Shown here one piece after another: positions 45,942 through 54,610 of a stretch of 58,385 nt of DNA. The position numbers were made by a program, and so were the translations under genes. The notes beneath the pieces are model-generated. The model was given only the letters and a program-made list of their open reading frames with translations. It was not told where the DNA came from and did not search any database. Source of the DNA: Olavius algarvensis associated proteobacterium Delta 3 (lineage in GTDB: Bacteria; Desulfobacterota; Desulfobacteria; Desulfobacterales; CAFBRK01); the NCBI GenBank assembly GCA_903231505.1, contig CAFBRK010000298.1:1-58385 (forward strand), written 5' to 3'. Numbering within the stretch: position 1 is the first letter of the stretch; each line of letters starts with the position of its first letter.

Positions 45942-46568
45942 ATGCTTTTCGAAGTTGATCCAAATATCATTGAATCAGAAAAAGAACGAAACTTGTATTA
46001 CAAGTTTTTTGCAGGATACTTTTTTAATGAACTAGTCCCGGGCTACGAACAAAGAGTCGAGAGTTTTTTTAAAAAACATATCCTTCATCCAAAAGAAAAA
46101 TTTGGTCCCGAGATAGAGCTCGAATATACTCATATTGATAGCGTTCACGCTACGTTTGACTATCATGCCTATTTGGTTGACAAGGAAGCGGATCGTGGCG
46201 AGTTAGCAGATATCCTATTACTTGAACCAAAAAATGATTTGGTTATAGCAATCGAGGCAAAATTTTTAAGTGATTGGAGATTCGAAAAAGATGTTCAAAG
46301 GAATTCAGAAAGAATAGAGCTGCTACCAAATAAAAAAAAGGTTCAGTGCCTCCTAATTTCTGATCAAAAACTAAGAAATTCAAAGAGCAAAATTAATCAA
46401 CCCGGAAGCAATTTTAAGAAATTAAAGGACAACGAAGGAGACCTCAAATTCCCCTTCAGAATTATAACATGGCAAGCTCTTTTCCGAGACTGTGAAGATG
46501 AAAAGATTAGAGTATATTTTGAAAACCATATAGAAAACGCTAGAGCCGAAACGTTATCGGGCAGATAG
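45942..46568 (+). CDS. PD-(D/E)XK-like nuclease family protein
   Basis: A 208-residue protein with a restriction-endonuclease-fold core: RGELADILLLEP (D90), then LVIAIEAKFLSDW (E105, K107), followed by a helix and strand (KKVQCLLISDQKLR) and ITWQALFRD near the end. The arrangement suits a small nuclease related to restriction or repair enzymes. ATG 45942 is chosen for GGAG 9 bases upstream; ATG 45897 extends it by 15 residues without a ribosome-binding site. A small membrane protein follows after 54 bases. Target unknown. Confidence 0.7.
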   Translation: MLFEVDPNIIESEKERNLYYKFFAGYFFNELVPGYEQRVESFFKKHILHPKEKFGPEIELEYTHIDSVHATFDYHAYLVDKEADRGELADILLLEPKNDLVIAIEAKFLSDWRFEKDVQRNSERIELLPNKKKVQCLLISDQKLRNSKSKINQPGSNFKKLKDNEGDLKFPFRIITWQALFRDCEDEKIRVYFENHIENARAETLSGR

Positions 46569-46622
46569 ATTCCCGCGATCTGAAGGCAATAGGAGACTTT
46601 CCTACAATCGGAGAATAAGAAA

Positions 46623-46883
46623 ATGGATTTTTCAGCCTGGATGGGGTTGGGTCTTGGAGTTGTTTTAGTTGTCGGAGCGTGGACTAATTGGTTAAATTAC
46701 ACCGGCGATCCGGAAGATCTATCCCAACCTAGTGTAGATACCGGCGCGGTTTTGTTTCATTATGTATTTCGCAAGAACCGAAAAGCCTACCGAATATTTC
46801 TATATGCCATTGGCTTCTTCCTTATAATTGTGTCTCTGACCTTCTGTCATACGTGTAAGATATTTCTTTTGGATATTTATTAG
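46623..46883 (+). CDS. Small two-span membrane protein
   Basis: An 86-residue protein with two hydrophobic helices (WMGLGLGVVLVVGAW at 6-20 and IFLYAIGFFLIIVSLTF at about 59-75) joined by a polar loop with DPEDLSQPSVDTG. ATG 46623 has CGGAG upstream. It lies 54 bases after the PD-(D/E)XK gene in the same direction and may be co-transcribed. No family recognised. Confidence 0.6.
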   Translation: MDFSAWMGLGLGVVLVVGAWTNWLNYTGDPEDLSQPSVDTGAVLFHYVFRKNRKAYRIFLYAIGFFLIIVSLTFCHTCKIFLLDIY

Positions 46884-46899
46884 TTATTGTTGGGAATAG

Positions 46900-47110
46900 G
46901 GGAGGGTAGGGCAGGAGACCCGCCGTCGCTCTGAGAGCTAAGGCGGGCAAGCAGAGGACAGAGATCAGATGTCGGATGTCAGAGGACAGATGTCGGAGAT
47001 CAGAGGCTTGCCCGCCTTTGGCGTCGGAGGACAGGTCTCTCACAGAGCCCGCCCGCCGTCGCTCTCCGAGCTAAGGCGCGCCAAGCAGAGGTCGCAGAGA
47101 ATGATGATAG
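46900..47110. repeat. Dispersed repeat cluster (inverted relative to 9.5-10 kb)
   Basis: It holds CGCCGTCGCTCTGAGAGCTAAGG-type segments twice, GATGTCGGA/GTCAGAGG runs related to 9885-10015 on the other strand, and GTCTCTCACAGAGCCCG, the inverse of repeat A. It separates the small membrane protein from the MBL-fold gene. Confidence 0.75.
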
Positions 47111-47129
47111 GCACAGAAAGGAACAGGTA

Positions 47130-47876
47130 GTGAATATTAAGATTTTAGGAAATGGCGGTGGGGTTAATGACGGGCTTCCCTATAACTCCTTTGTTGTAGA
47201 TGAAACCCTGCTATGTGAAACACCACCGGACATCATGCTCTCCATCAATAAAAATCAGATCGACCTATCTTCAATCCAAACGATTTATATTTCTCATTTG
47301 CATGGCGACCATCTTTTTGGCCTTCCCTTTTTAATCTTATCGGCATTCTTTTCAAATGATGAGACTGGAACGGAATTTTCCTTTGAGATAATCGGGCCGG
47401 ATGGCCTGGAAAAAATGTGCGAAAATTTAGTGGTCAGTGCGTTTACCTCGAAACATCCCTGCATAAAATGGATGAAGGAGTTTTGTACTTTTCTGGAGAT
47501 CAGCGAGGTCTCGAAGCCGACGTTGGTTGATGGGTTTGAAACATCAATTTTCAAGCTGGACCATTTAATCGATACCTATGGATTCTCTCTCGCACGTGAA
47601 GACAGGAGTATCGATTTCGCTTATGTCGCTGATACCCGCTGGTGTGAATCTCTTCATCGGCTGTTAGCACAAAAACCACAGGTGGTTCTGATCGACCTTA
47701 ACGGCGTGGATAATGATCCTGAACCGGTTCATCCTTCGATGAGCGATTTAAAAGAAAAGGCGATTCCGATAACCGGGGAAATAACGACATATTATGGTAC
47801 GCATCTCAAAAAAGAATTCAAAAGTACGATCTCCTGTGTGAAATGCGCCAAGCCTGGAACTGAAATTAATGTGTAA
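47130..47876 (+). CDS. MBL-fold (RNase Z-like) metallo-hydrolase
   Basis: A 248-residue metallo-beta-lactamase-fold protein: ILGNGGGVNDGLPYNSFVVD, then the metal-binding motif YISHLHGDHLFGLPF, a later DHLIDTYGFSL (third motif), YVADTRW with a metal-bridging Asp, and HPSMSDL near the C-terminus. Closest in style to RNase Z-like or PqqB-like hydrolases; substrate unknown. GTG 47130 follows GGAACAGGTA. Cytoplasmic, single gene, between repeat clusters. Confidence 0.85.
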   Translation: MNIKILGNGGGVNDGLPYNSFVVDETLLCETPPDIMLSINKNQIDLSSIQTIYISHLHGDHLFGLPFLILSAFFSNDETGTEFSFEIIGPDGLEKMCENLVVSAFTSKHPCIKWMKEFCTFLEISEVSKPTLVDGFETSIFKLDHLIDTYGFSLAREDRSIDFAYVADTRWCESLHRLLAQKPQVVLIDLNGVDNDPEPVHPSMSDLKEKAIPITGEITTYYGTHLKKEFKSTISCVKCAKPGTEINV

Positions 47877-48305
47877 GAGAAACAAATGGATCGGACTATA
47901 GAATGTCCCCTAAATGCCCAGAGGCGCGCATCAGATGACGTGATGGGGTCTGACCAAGTGACTATTGTCATGTCCTTGAATTATGTACCAAAACGACTAC
48001 TGAAATTAACCTTAGTAGGAGATTCATAAATAGTCTAAAAATTCTTTCGCGCGTCATTCCGGAGAAGGTCGTGGTTCGACAGATTCGACGGATTCGACAG
48101 GCTCACCGCAAGCAGGCTCACTGCAGGCAGGCTCATCATCCTGGGCGAAGTCAAAGGAGAATCCAGTATATTAGGCTCTCTCTGGATGCCGGATCAAGTC
48201 CGGCATGACGAAACTGGATTATTAATAGAGGAACCATTTCGGATATCTCATCAGCATAAATCGAATATCGCATTGATCTGTTGTTAAGAAAATATGCTTT
48301 CCTAT
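47877..48305. other. Gene-free stretch with REP-like palindrome
   Basis: No gene. It holds the palindrome ATGCCGGA-5nt-TCCGGCAT at 48186-48206 (followed by GACG), a form common as an intergenic repeat in proteobacteria. Near 48072-48135 there is a GATTCGACAGGCTCA-type run with GCAGGCTCA repeated. Confidence 0.65.
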
Positions 48306-48373
48306 CTACTTGTCGGTCAATTGTCTTCTCAGCTCCAAGTTTTCTTCTCTTAGCTTACTAATTTCTAAAGCCT

Positions 48374-48718
48374 TCATAATGCTGAACAAGATTCTTTCTT
48401 AAACGGTTTTGTGATGAAGTCGGAAATGCCTGCCATAATAGCTTTATCAGCGGCCTCCTCTAAACCGTAGGCGGTGATTATGATGACCGGCATATCTGGT
48501 ATCAGTCCCCTCAATTCTTTAAATAATTCCATACCGTCGATGCCAGGCATCTTCAAGTCGGTGATAACTAGATCGAAATCACTTTGTTTGAGCAGTTCAA
48601 GGCACTCTGCGGGATTGTTGGTGGTTTCGACTTCGTATGGCGTGTTGTCCTGAATGATCATTTTTAGGAGCATCAGCATATCAGGCTCATCATCGACAAT
48701 CATAATGCGTTCATTCAT
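48374..48718 (-). CDS. Response-regulator receiver protein with frameshifted tail
   Basis: A 114-residue receiver domain: IMIVDDEPDM (acidic pocket), DLVITDLKMPG with the phospho-acceptor Asp at about 52, IIITAYG and the FITKPFKK lysine. The frame stops at 48374 after KKESCSAL. In the next frame the same DNA continues FSIMKALEISKLREENLELRRQ to a stop at 48306, the coiled-coil tail expected in this type of regulator. A one-base change near 48387 therefore removed about 25 residues. The receiver itself is complete. ATG 48718 overlaps the kinase stop, so kinase and receiver are coupled. Confidence 0.88.
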   Translation of the reverse strand: MNERIMIVDDEPDMLMLLKMIIQDNTPYEVETTNNPAECLELLKQSDFDLVITDLKMPGIDGMELFKELRGLIPDMPVIIITAYGLEEAADKAIMAGISDFITKPFKKESCSAL

Positions 48719-50978
48719 AATCATCTCCTGGTTGTGCTATCATTTGGATTCCCGTAGATCTGTTTTCCGCTACGGGTAAATGAAGGGAAAAGGTTGTTCC
48801 CGATTCTTGAGTATCCGATGCGATGCGGTTCTTTACTAAAATTTCTCCACCGATTTTCTTTATAATGCTATAGCTTACCGCTAGCCCAAGACCGGTTCCT
48901 TCTCCAACTTCCTTTGTAGTGAAAAAAGGATCGAAAATCCTAGAAAAATTTTCGGGAGCAATACCAGTACCTGTATCCTCAAAGTGTATGTGGACTTCAT
49001 TTAGCACGTGCTCCGCAGTAACTTTTAAGAAGCCACCGTCTTTCATGGCCGAAATGGCATTATTAATAATGTTCAAAAATACCTGCTCTAATTCCTGGCT
49101 GTCTCCCCTCACTTTGGGAAGAAGGTCCGGTATTTCTATACTCAATCTTATCTTTTCCGTAAGAAGCGTGTTGGATACTACATCTAATACCCTTTGCAGA
49201 TTGAGGCTGACGTCAGCCGACGTAGTGCTTTCTGCCGGAATGCGGGCAAAAATCAAAAGTTTTTCGACAATTTGTTTGCAGTTTTCACCCTGCCGTTCAA
49301 TAGTACTCAGGATTTTGTGTTCACGTGTTCCGCTTGCAGCTTTTTCAAGCAGCATTTCTGTAAATCCCAATATAATTGCCAGCGGATTATTGATTTCGTG
49401 TGCAACCCCGGCGCATAGTTCTCCGAGAGCCGACATTTTTTGCGCATTGAGCAGGTAGGATTCCAGCTGCTTGCGCTCTGTAATATCTCGAGCTATGACC
49501 AGCACGGCTTGTTCTTTGGCTTCATATTGATCGTCAAATTCGGTAATCCGCTTGTAACGCGTATTAAACCAATAGGAATTTCCGTTCACAACAACAGGAT
49601 CGTCATGTGAGATAGCATACCTCTGAGATATCGCGTCTTCTACAAATGTATTTACTCGAATGCCATTATCGTATTTGAGTATATCTTCAAGCCGTTTTCC
49701 GATAATACTTTTGGCCGGTTGACCCGTCATTCGGGTCCAGCTTTGATTCATCGACATTACGTGGCATTTTCGGTCTAGTACGAATATCAAGTCGTCCGCC
49801 GATTCGATTAAAGTTCGATAACGTTTTTCAGAGTCTTCTAAACGGCGTGCATATTCTTCAAGTTCGCGAGACTCACAATGAATTTGATTCACATGATCCT
49901 TCACCCAAATTAGCTCATAGTATCTAAGAATAAAGAAAATAGCCGCTGCTACCAGGATAAATGTGATTTGAATTAATGCTTGTCGTAGATAAATGCTCTG
50001 TATTTCGTCTTGAACCTCGCTGATCGGTGCTACTACAGCAACTGACCAAAAATGATCGAAGTTGTCCGCACCCATGTGCGCCGGTGCGAAGGCGATTAGT
50101 TTGTGAACAGGGCCCTTATTGCCACGATGCCAGCCGGAGCTGTACCATGACGTTCCCTGTTTACCTATCAGCATTTTTTCCTGTTGAATCTTATTGATCT
50201 GATCAAACGAAATGTGCGGGTTTTCCAAATGGCGGGCTTCGAATGCATTTTTTCCTATGAATTGATGCTCTAAATGATAGATAAAATAACCCTCTTGATC
50301 AATGACCCAGGCATAACCGGTTTTACCTGAGCGGAGGGGGGCGATAGTTCTCCCTGCCATTTGATTGGCTTTTATCAAGAAGACCAGCACCCCAGTAAAT
50401 TTCTGTGTCGGCAGTGGATGCGCTTCATCCGGAGACTCTTGGTAAACAGGGGTTGCCAATTTAATGTGAAGTTCGGCTTTTGAATCGTTTGCCGTTTTCC
50501 TATCAATGCTGCTCGCGTAAACTTTTGAGTGATTGTTGGGATCTCGGCACCAAATGAAAAAGTCGCTTTGCGAATAATCTGTGTCTTGTTGGAATACTGA
50601 GCCTTTATCTTCAACAATATACGCAGATCGGCCCTTGGCTGTTATCAACAAAATTCGAAAAACACCATATTCTCGGATAGTGGCCATTGAAATTTCCATG
50701 CGGTTACGCCAAGATACGGATTCTATGTATTGAATTGATGGTGAGAGACTCAGTGTCAGCAATTCGCTTTTAAGAATATCAAAATCTTTATCGATGATGG
50801 CGGCAGCATGGTTGGCCAAATAAAGCTGCTGGGTATTAAAGTCATTTCTGATGATTTTAATCATTTTTTGCGTCGTAAAAAAGCTAAGGACAATAATAAG
50901 GACCAAGAGCACAAAAATACCCCCGACGACCAACCGAAAAACGTGTTTTGTTTTATAATATTCCGGTATATTTTTCAC
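48711..50978 (-). CDS. Cache-PAS sensor histidine kinase
   Basis: A 755-residue membrane kinase. TM1 (VVGGIFVLLVLIIVLSF, about 17-33) and TM2 (ITFILVAAAIFFILRYY, about 342-358) flank a periplasmic dCache-type sensor of about 300 residues (TGYAWVIDQEGYFIYHLE). A PAS domain follows (RYRTLIESADDLIFVLDR to VLVIARDIT). The HisKA box holds the phospho-accepting His at about 527 (AHEINNPL), then the N box (FLNIINNAISAM), DTGTGI and GEGTGLGLAVS. dCache domains often bind dicarboxylates or amino acids, consistent with the DASS transporter in the same gene row. Its partner is probably the overlapping receiver protein. Confidence 0.92.
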   Translation of the reverse strand: MKNIPEYYKTKHVFRLVVGGIFVLLVLIIVLSFFTTQKMIKIIRNDFNTQQLYLANHAAAIIDKDFDILKSELLTLSLSPSIQYIESVSWRNRMEISMATIREYGVFRILLITAKGRSAYIVEDKGSVFQQDTDYSQSDFFIWCRDPNNHSKVYASSIDRKTANDSKAELHIKLATPVYQESPDEAHPLPTQKFTGVLVFLIKANQMAGRTIAPLRSGKTGYAWVIDQEGYFIYHLEHQFIGKNAFEARHLENPHISFDQINKIQQEKMLIGKQGTSWYSSGWHRGNKGPVHKLIAFAPAHMGADNFDHFWSVAVVAPISEVQDEIQSIYLRQALIQITFILVAAAIFFILRYYELIWVKDHVNQIHCESRELEEYARRLEDSEKRYRTLIESADDLIFVLDRKCHVMSMNQSWTRMTGQPAKSIIGKRLEDILKYDNGIRVNTFVEDAISQRYAISHDDPVVVNGNSYWFNTRYKRITEFDDQYEAKEQAVLVIARDITERKQLESYLLNAQKMSALGELCAGVAHEINNPLAIILGFTEMLLEKAASGTREHKILSTIERQGENCKQIVEKLLIFARIPAESTTSADVSLNLQRVLDVVSNTLLTEKIRLSIEIPDLLPKVRGDSQELEQVFLNIINNAISAMKDGGFLKVTAEHVLNEVHIHFEDTGTGIAPENFSRIFDPFFTTKEVGEGTGLGLAVSYSIIKKIGGEILVKNRIASDTQESGTTFSLHLPVAENRSTGIQMIAQPGDDYE

Positions 50979-51083
50979 CTATCTTCCCCTAATTACTGCA
51001 ACAATAACATTATACCCGAATACATAGAAAACCTGTTTATTGTGGATCCCGCATTGACCTGCATAAATAGACAAAAGCTGCTC

Positions 51084-53252
51084 TTAAGAATCAATATTAT
51101 CCCTATCTATAAAAGATTTAATCGCTTTGATGTTCTCCTTCAAATACCAGTCGACCATACGGTCATTGTACATGGCCATATCCAATTGCCTCGTATGTAT
51201 AATGATGTGCCCGAGTATTTTTAAACGAATTCGTATTAAATCGGCCGGATAGCCCTCGATACGGGCAAACAAAGAATTACCTTTTACTTCCACGCGAAAT
51301 CCAAATTTGTCAATCAGTCGTGCGATCAATTGGGCGCGGCGGTTGCGGCGTGCGTCATCGGCACCACCGCCGGTGAACACAAAACTTACATAATTTTGGT
51401 TGGCATGATCACCGACATAGGATTCCAGCGTTGAAAAATGAAAACCCAGACGTGTGCTCACATTACAAAAATTTTTTGCCACTAATATATAATTACGATC
51501 GACAAAACGTTTTCCCACCGCAGGTTCTATACTTGGGTCCATGGAGGCTTTCAGCATAGTGGCTAAAAATCCTTTGGTGTCAACTGGGGGTGGTCCTTTC
51601 CAGGGCAGTGCGGTCATGCCTTCCCACAAGGCCAGAAACGGAATCGATCTGATGTCCTCGAGGGCCACCGTTTTTTTGCTGTGCTCCTTATGGATACCAT
51701 CTTTTAGGTCGATGACCCACCACTGCAGAGGCACATGGGCAACCAGTCTTTTAGCCGAGTGCTCGGAAAAATGGCTATCTTTGCTGAGGTTGAACATCGT
51801 TTGCATGGCCACCTCATGGCAAAAACGGGTGATGTCATGCAGCGTTCGGCAGGCGGAGGGTCGAAAGGACGGACTGCGCGGATCAGTCAGGTGAAGTGGT
51901 GTTACGTATTTTAAAATGTCCTTCAGTTGTTGAACGATTTGGGTGGACGAAAAACTTCCCTGATCCAGCTGACGGGTGAGCAACTCTTCTACGCGGCCCT
52001 CGTAAATATTGGCATAAACGCCATCCACGGTAACGATGTTTCCGTCGTGCAGGCAGCCGGCGGCACCCGTGACGTTGAAAATGGCCGGTATGTTGTATTC
52101 TCGAACAACCGTTGCCAGGTGGCTCAACGGGCTACCGACTTCAGCCACTACTGCCGCCGCTCTCTTTAATAGAATAGCATATTCAGGGTCACTGTGACGG
52201 ATCACCAATACACCGCCTTCTGGAAAGGCGGCCATGTGCTTTTCATTCAGCACCCGGTATATGGGTCCAGCAGCAACGCCTCGATTTACAACCGTACCAG
52301 TATCAAACAGTTTGGAATGTCCTTCTATGCGTGTCGGCCATATTTCACCTGGAGGTAAAGTTTTGGGGGTCAGACGCAAAGGTCGGCTTTGCAGGAAGAA
52401 CAGGCGCTCTGTTTGATCGACAGCCCACTCGATATCCTGTGGTTGGCCATAGTGCTGCTCAATTCTGTTTACCTGTGTAGCTAATTCTAAAACTGTCGAA
52501 TCGTTCAGGCATGGATGTCCAATCTGGTCCGTCGGCACCGCTTCTTGATGCGTCCAGCCATCCACATGAGCGCTTAACATTATATCTTGCTGATTCGGTT
52601 GCAGGTCAGCAATCTTCATCATGGGGTCAGCGGAGACACAGTAGGTATCTGGTTTTACTTTCCCTTCGACCGCATACGTTCCCAATCCACGAACCGCATT
52701 TATCAAAATGTGAGGGGCTTCCGGTTGGGAGGGATCCCGGGAGTAGGCAACGCCTGACGCACGCGCAATTACCATTGCCTGCATACCAACAGCCATCGCC
52801 ATGTGTTCGATGTGAAACTTTTTATCTTTATAGTAAAAAATCCCTCGGGGTGCGAACTGACATCCGATGATCGATTTATAACTTTCCAGGATGCCTCCAG
52901 CCGGGACATTTAAAAAGCTACTATACTGACCTGCGAAACTGGCATGTGCGTCTTCCTTGATGGCGCTGCTGCGTAAGGCTACCTTGAGATCGGGGCTACC
53001 GGTATGCTGACAAAGCAATTGATAATGGTCAATGATTGCTGCTTTCAAATCGGGAGGTAATTGAGCGGCCAGAATTCTGTGCTGAATATTGCCTGAAACC
53101 TCGAGGAGGGCATCATAATTCTTAATGTCCACCTGATCGAGTTGTTGCCGAATGTATAGATCCATTTGGTTGTAACGCATGAAATCAACATAAGCCCGGG
53201 TTGTAATGACGAATCCCGGTGGTACTTGCAACCTCATCTGATTGGCCAACAC
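51084..53252 (-). CDS. PEP synthase/pyruvate phosphate dikinase-like protein, main part
   Basis: 722 residues continuing in the same frame as the preceding 145-codon ORF after a single TGA (53253-53255). It holds the ATP-grasp domain of PEP synthases (VPPGFVITTRAY, LRSSAIKEDAHASFAGQYSS, ARASGVAYSRDP, IEWAVDQTERLFFLQSRPL) and the phosphohistidine swivel domain with catalytic His in EVGSPLSHLATVVREYNIPA. The C-terminal ~300 residues are not the usual PEP-binding TIM barrel and are unrecognised. It may therefore be a phosphotransfer enzyme rather than true PEP synthase. GTG 53252 directly after the TGA could restart translation. Confidence 0.85.
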   Translation of the reverse strand: MLANQMRLQVPPGFVITTRAYVDFMRYNQMDLYIRQQLDQVDIKNYDALLEVSGNIQHRILAAQLPPDLKAAIIDHYQLLCQHTGSPDLKVALRSSAIKEDAHASFAGQYSSFLNVPAGGILESYKSIIGCQFAPRGIFYYKDKKFHIEHMAMAVGMQAMVIARASGVAYSRDPSQPEAPHILINAVRGLGTYAVEGKVKPDTYCVSADPMMKIADLQPNQQDIMLSAHVDGWTHQEAVPTDQIGHPCLNDSTVLELATQVNRIEQHYGQPQDIEWAVDQTERLFFLQSRPLRLTPKTLPPGEIWPTRIEGHSKLFDTGTVVNRGVAAGPIYRVLNEKHMAAFPEGGVLVIRHSDPEYAILLKRAAAVVAEVGSPLSHLATVVREYNIPAIFNVTGAAGCLHDGNIVTVDGVYANIYEGRVEELLTRQLDQGSFSSTQIVQQLKDILKYVTPLHLTDPRSPSFRPSACRTLHDITRFCHEVAMQTMFNLSKDSHFSEHSAKRLVAHVPLQWWVIDLKDGIHKEHSKKTVALEDIRSIPFLALWEGMTALPWKGPPPVDTKGFLATMLKASMDPSIEPAVGKRFVDRNYILVAKNFCNVSTRLGFHFSTLESYVGDHANQNYVSFVFTGGGADDARRNRRAQLIARLIDKFGFRVEVKGNSLFARIEGYPADLIRIRLKILGHIIIHTRQLDMAMYNDRMVDWYLKENIKAIKSFIDRDNIDS

Positions 53253-53690
53253 TCATAGATTCGCCATTTTTCCGCCGGCACTGCCAATGTCTGCTGTGGA
53301 AAGTTGCTCTAAAGGGATGATATTTGTCGTTTCGGGGATCTGTACACTGGGCTCTATAATCTGTTGAATGGCGTTCACACAATTCTGATAGGGAACCATT
53401 AAGGTCTGATGACGGTTGCCGGAAAGCAGGTTGAGTTTTCCGATTATTTGTTCCATTGTATCGATCAGAGTGCGGAAAGAATTAACCAGATAGCCCTTAT
53501 CAAAGGCATACGTGCCCTCAGCTTTTTCCTGCATGTCCGCCATCGTTTCCAGAACACGATGATTCGAGTCCAATAATTCGCGAAAAGCGTTGTAATACTG
53601 AACGAAAAGATCCCGCTCGTCCTGATAGGCCAAGGCTTTATCACGACGCTTTTTGCTGAAGAAATCCAAAATGGACCAAAGTCTCTTCAT
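53253..53690 (-). CDS. N-terminal part of the PEP synthase-like protein, cut by TGA
   Basis: 145 residues: helical FVQYYNAFRELLDSNHRVLE and DKGYLVNSFRTLIDTMEQIIG, ending LSTADIGSAGGKMANL just before TGA. The ending is the standard start of a PEP synthase ATP-grasp domain (GGKxANL, normally followed by Gly), and the downstream frame continues it exactly. The TGA most simply reflects GGA to TGA. The product of this half alone would be a helical fragment. It begins 24 bases after the CBS gene. Confidence 0.78.
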   Translation of the reverse strand: MKRLWSILDFFSKKRRDKALAYQDERDLFVQYYNAFRELLDSNHRVLETMADMQEKAEGTYAFDKGYLVNSFRTLIDTMEQIIGKLNLLSGNRHQTLMVPYQNCVNAIQQIIEPSVQIPETTNIIPLEQLSTADIGSAGGKMANL

Positions 53691-53714
53691 CGTTGGTCTT
53701 TCATGCTCAGTGTA

Positions 53715-54194
53715 TTACAATTTTAGCACCGCATTGGTGATTTCGTGAAACACATCACCTATTCTGACGACTCCGATCAACTTCTCTGCCTCTATGACCG
53801 GTAAAAGGCTACTTTGGGTCTGAACTAGAAGGTAAGCGCCTTTGAGTAGGTTGTCGCCGCCGTCCGCCAATGTTTGTGCTTCACACATGAAATCCTTAAT
53901 GGGCAGGTCCAGTCTTTTCTCGGTGCCGGCTTCGAGAAGATTCTCCCATTGAATCGGTACACCTTCAGAATAGTGTTCAGCAAATTTAGGTATGAGTCCT
54001 TTGAGGATATCTACCTGAGAAAGCATTCCGACCAGGTTGTAGCCTTCATCGAAAACCAGTACGGTATGATGGCCGGTGTCGTAGGCCACATTCAGTTGTG
54101 CGACCGCCTCTTTGAGTGTCGCCCAATATGGCATGTGAGGATAATCGCTAAGCGGAATGATCATATCTCTTAGTTTTTTTTGTCGGTGGCTCAT
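53715..54194 (-). CDS. CBS domain pair protein
   Basis: A 159-residue protein made of two CBS motifs: PHMPYWATLKEAVAQL with TVLVFDEGYNLVGMLSQVDI, and AQTLADGGDNLLKGAYLLVQ with LLPVIEAEKLIGVVRIGDVF. CBS pairs bind adenine nucleotides and control attached or partner proteins. It lies between the zinc ribbon and PEP synthase-like genes with GGGAGA upstream. A related CBS protein heads the same gene row (56469-56981). It is probably an energy sensor for the transporter or the PEP synthase-like enzyme. Confidence 0.87.
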   Translation of the reverse strand: MSHRQKKLRDMIIPLSDYPHMPYWATLKEAVAQLNVAYDTGHHTVLVFDEGYNLVGMLSQVDILKGLIPKFAEHYSEGVPIQWENLLEAGTEKRLDLPIKDFMCEAQTLADGGDNLLKGAYLLVQTQSSLLPVIEAEKLIGVVRIGDVFHEITNAVLKL

Positions 54195-54256
54195 GTTGGT
54201 CTCCCTATTGCTTCGGTGATCAGCAGTATTATAGATGTTCGATTTTTTGACATCGA

Positions 54257-54574
54257 TTAGTGTGTTTGATTCGCGGCCAACTCCCCCATTTTTTTATATG
54301 TTGTGATCAGATCGAGCAATTCATTGCTCGGTTCAATTTTAAACCGTCGGTGCAGCTGAATCAACTCATTGCCGAAACGCTCAATGTCTTTGCAGTTTTG
54401 TACAATATCTGCCGGTTCTGTATTAACGGTGGCAGCGTTTTTTGCCTGAGTTATCTTTTCAGTCAGTACTTTGCCGGTTTTGGCGAACTGTTCATTACAC
54501 TCCAAACACAAACCGGTATCTTCTTCTATTTTCAAAAAAAGGCCACGTTTGCCGCAGCTGTTGCATTTAGGCAT
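54257..54574 (-). CDS. Small zinc ribbon-helical protein
   Basis: A 105-residue protein: an N-terminal zinc ribbon (KCNSCGKRGLFL, then GLCLECNEQF) followed by helices (KVLTEKITQAKNAATVN, IERFGNELIQLHRRFK). No named family. A GGAGGGACA ribosome-binding site precedes ATG 54574. It lies 36 bases after the DASS transporter gene and 62 before the CBS gene, so it belongs to the same transcription unit. Role unknown. Confidence 0.75.
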   Translation of the reverse strand: MPKCNSCGKRGLFLKIEEDTGLCLECNEQFAKTGKVLTEKITQAKNAATVNTEPADIVQNCKDIERFGNELIQLHRRFKIEPSNELLDLITTYKKMGELAANQTH

Positions 54575-54610
54575 GGCTGTCCCTCCGATATACTTTGATG
54601 CTCAGCACGA

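Noticed and set aside
53250..53258. TGA in the PEP synthase-like gene as a selenocysteine codon
   Set aside because: The family has Gly at this place, not Cys, and I saw no Sec-type stem-loop that I could defend just downstream.
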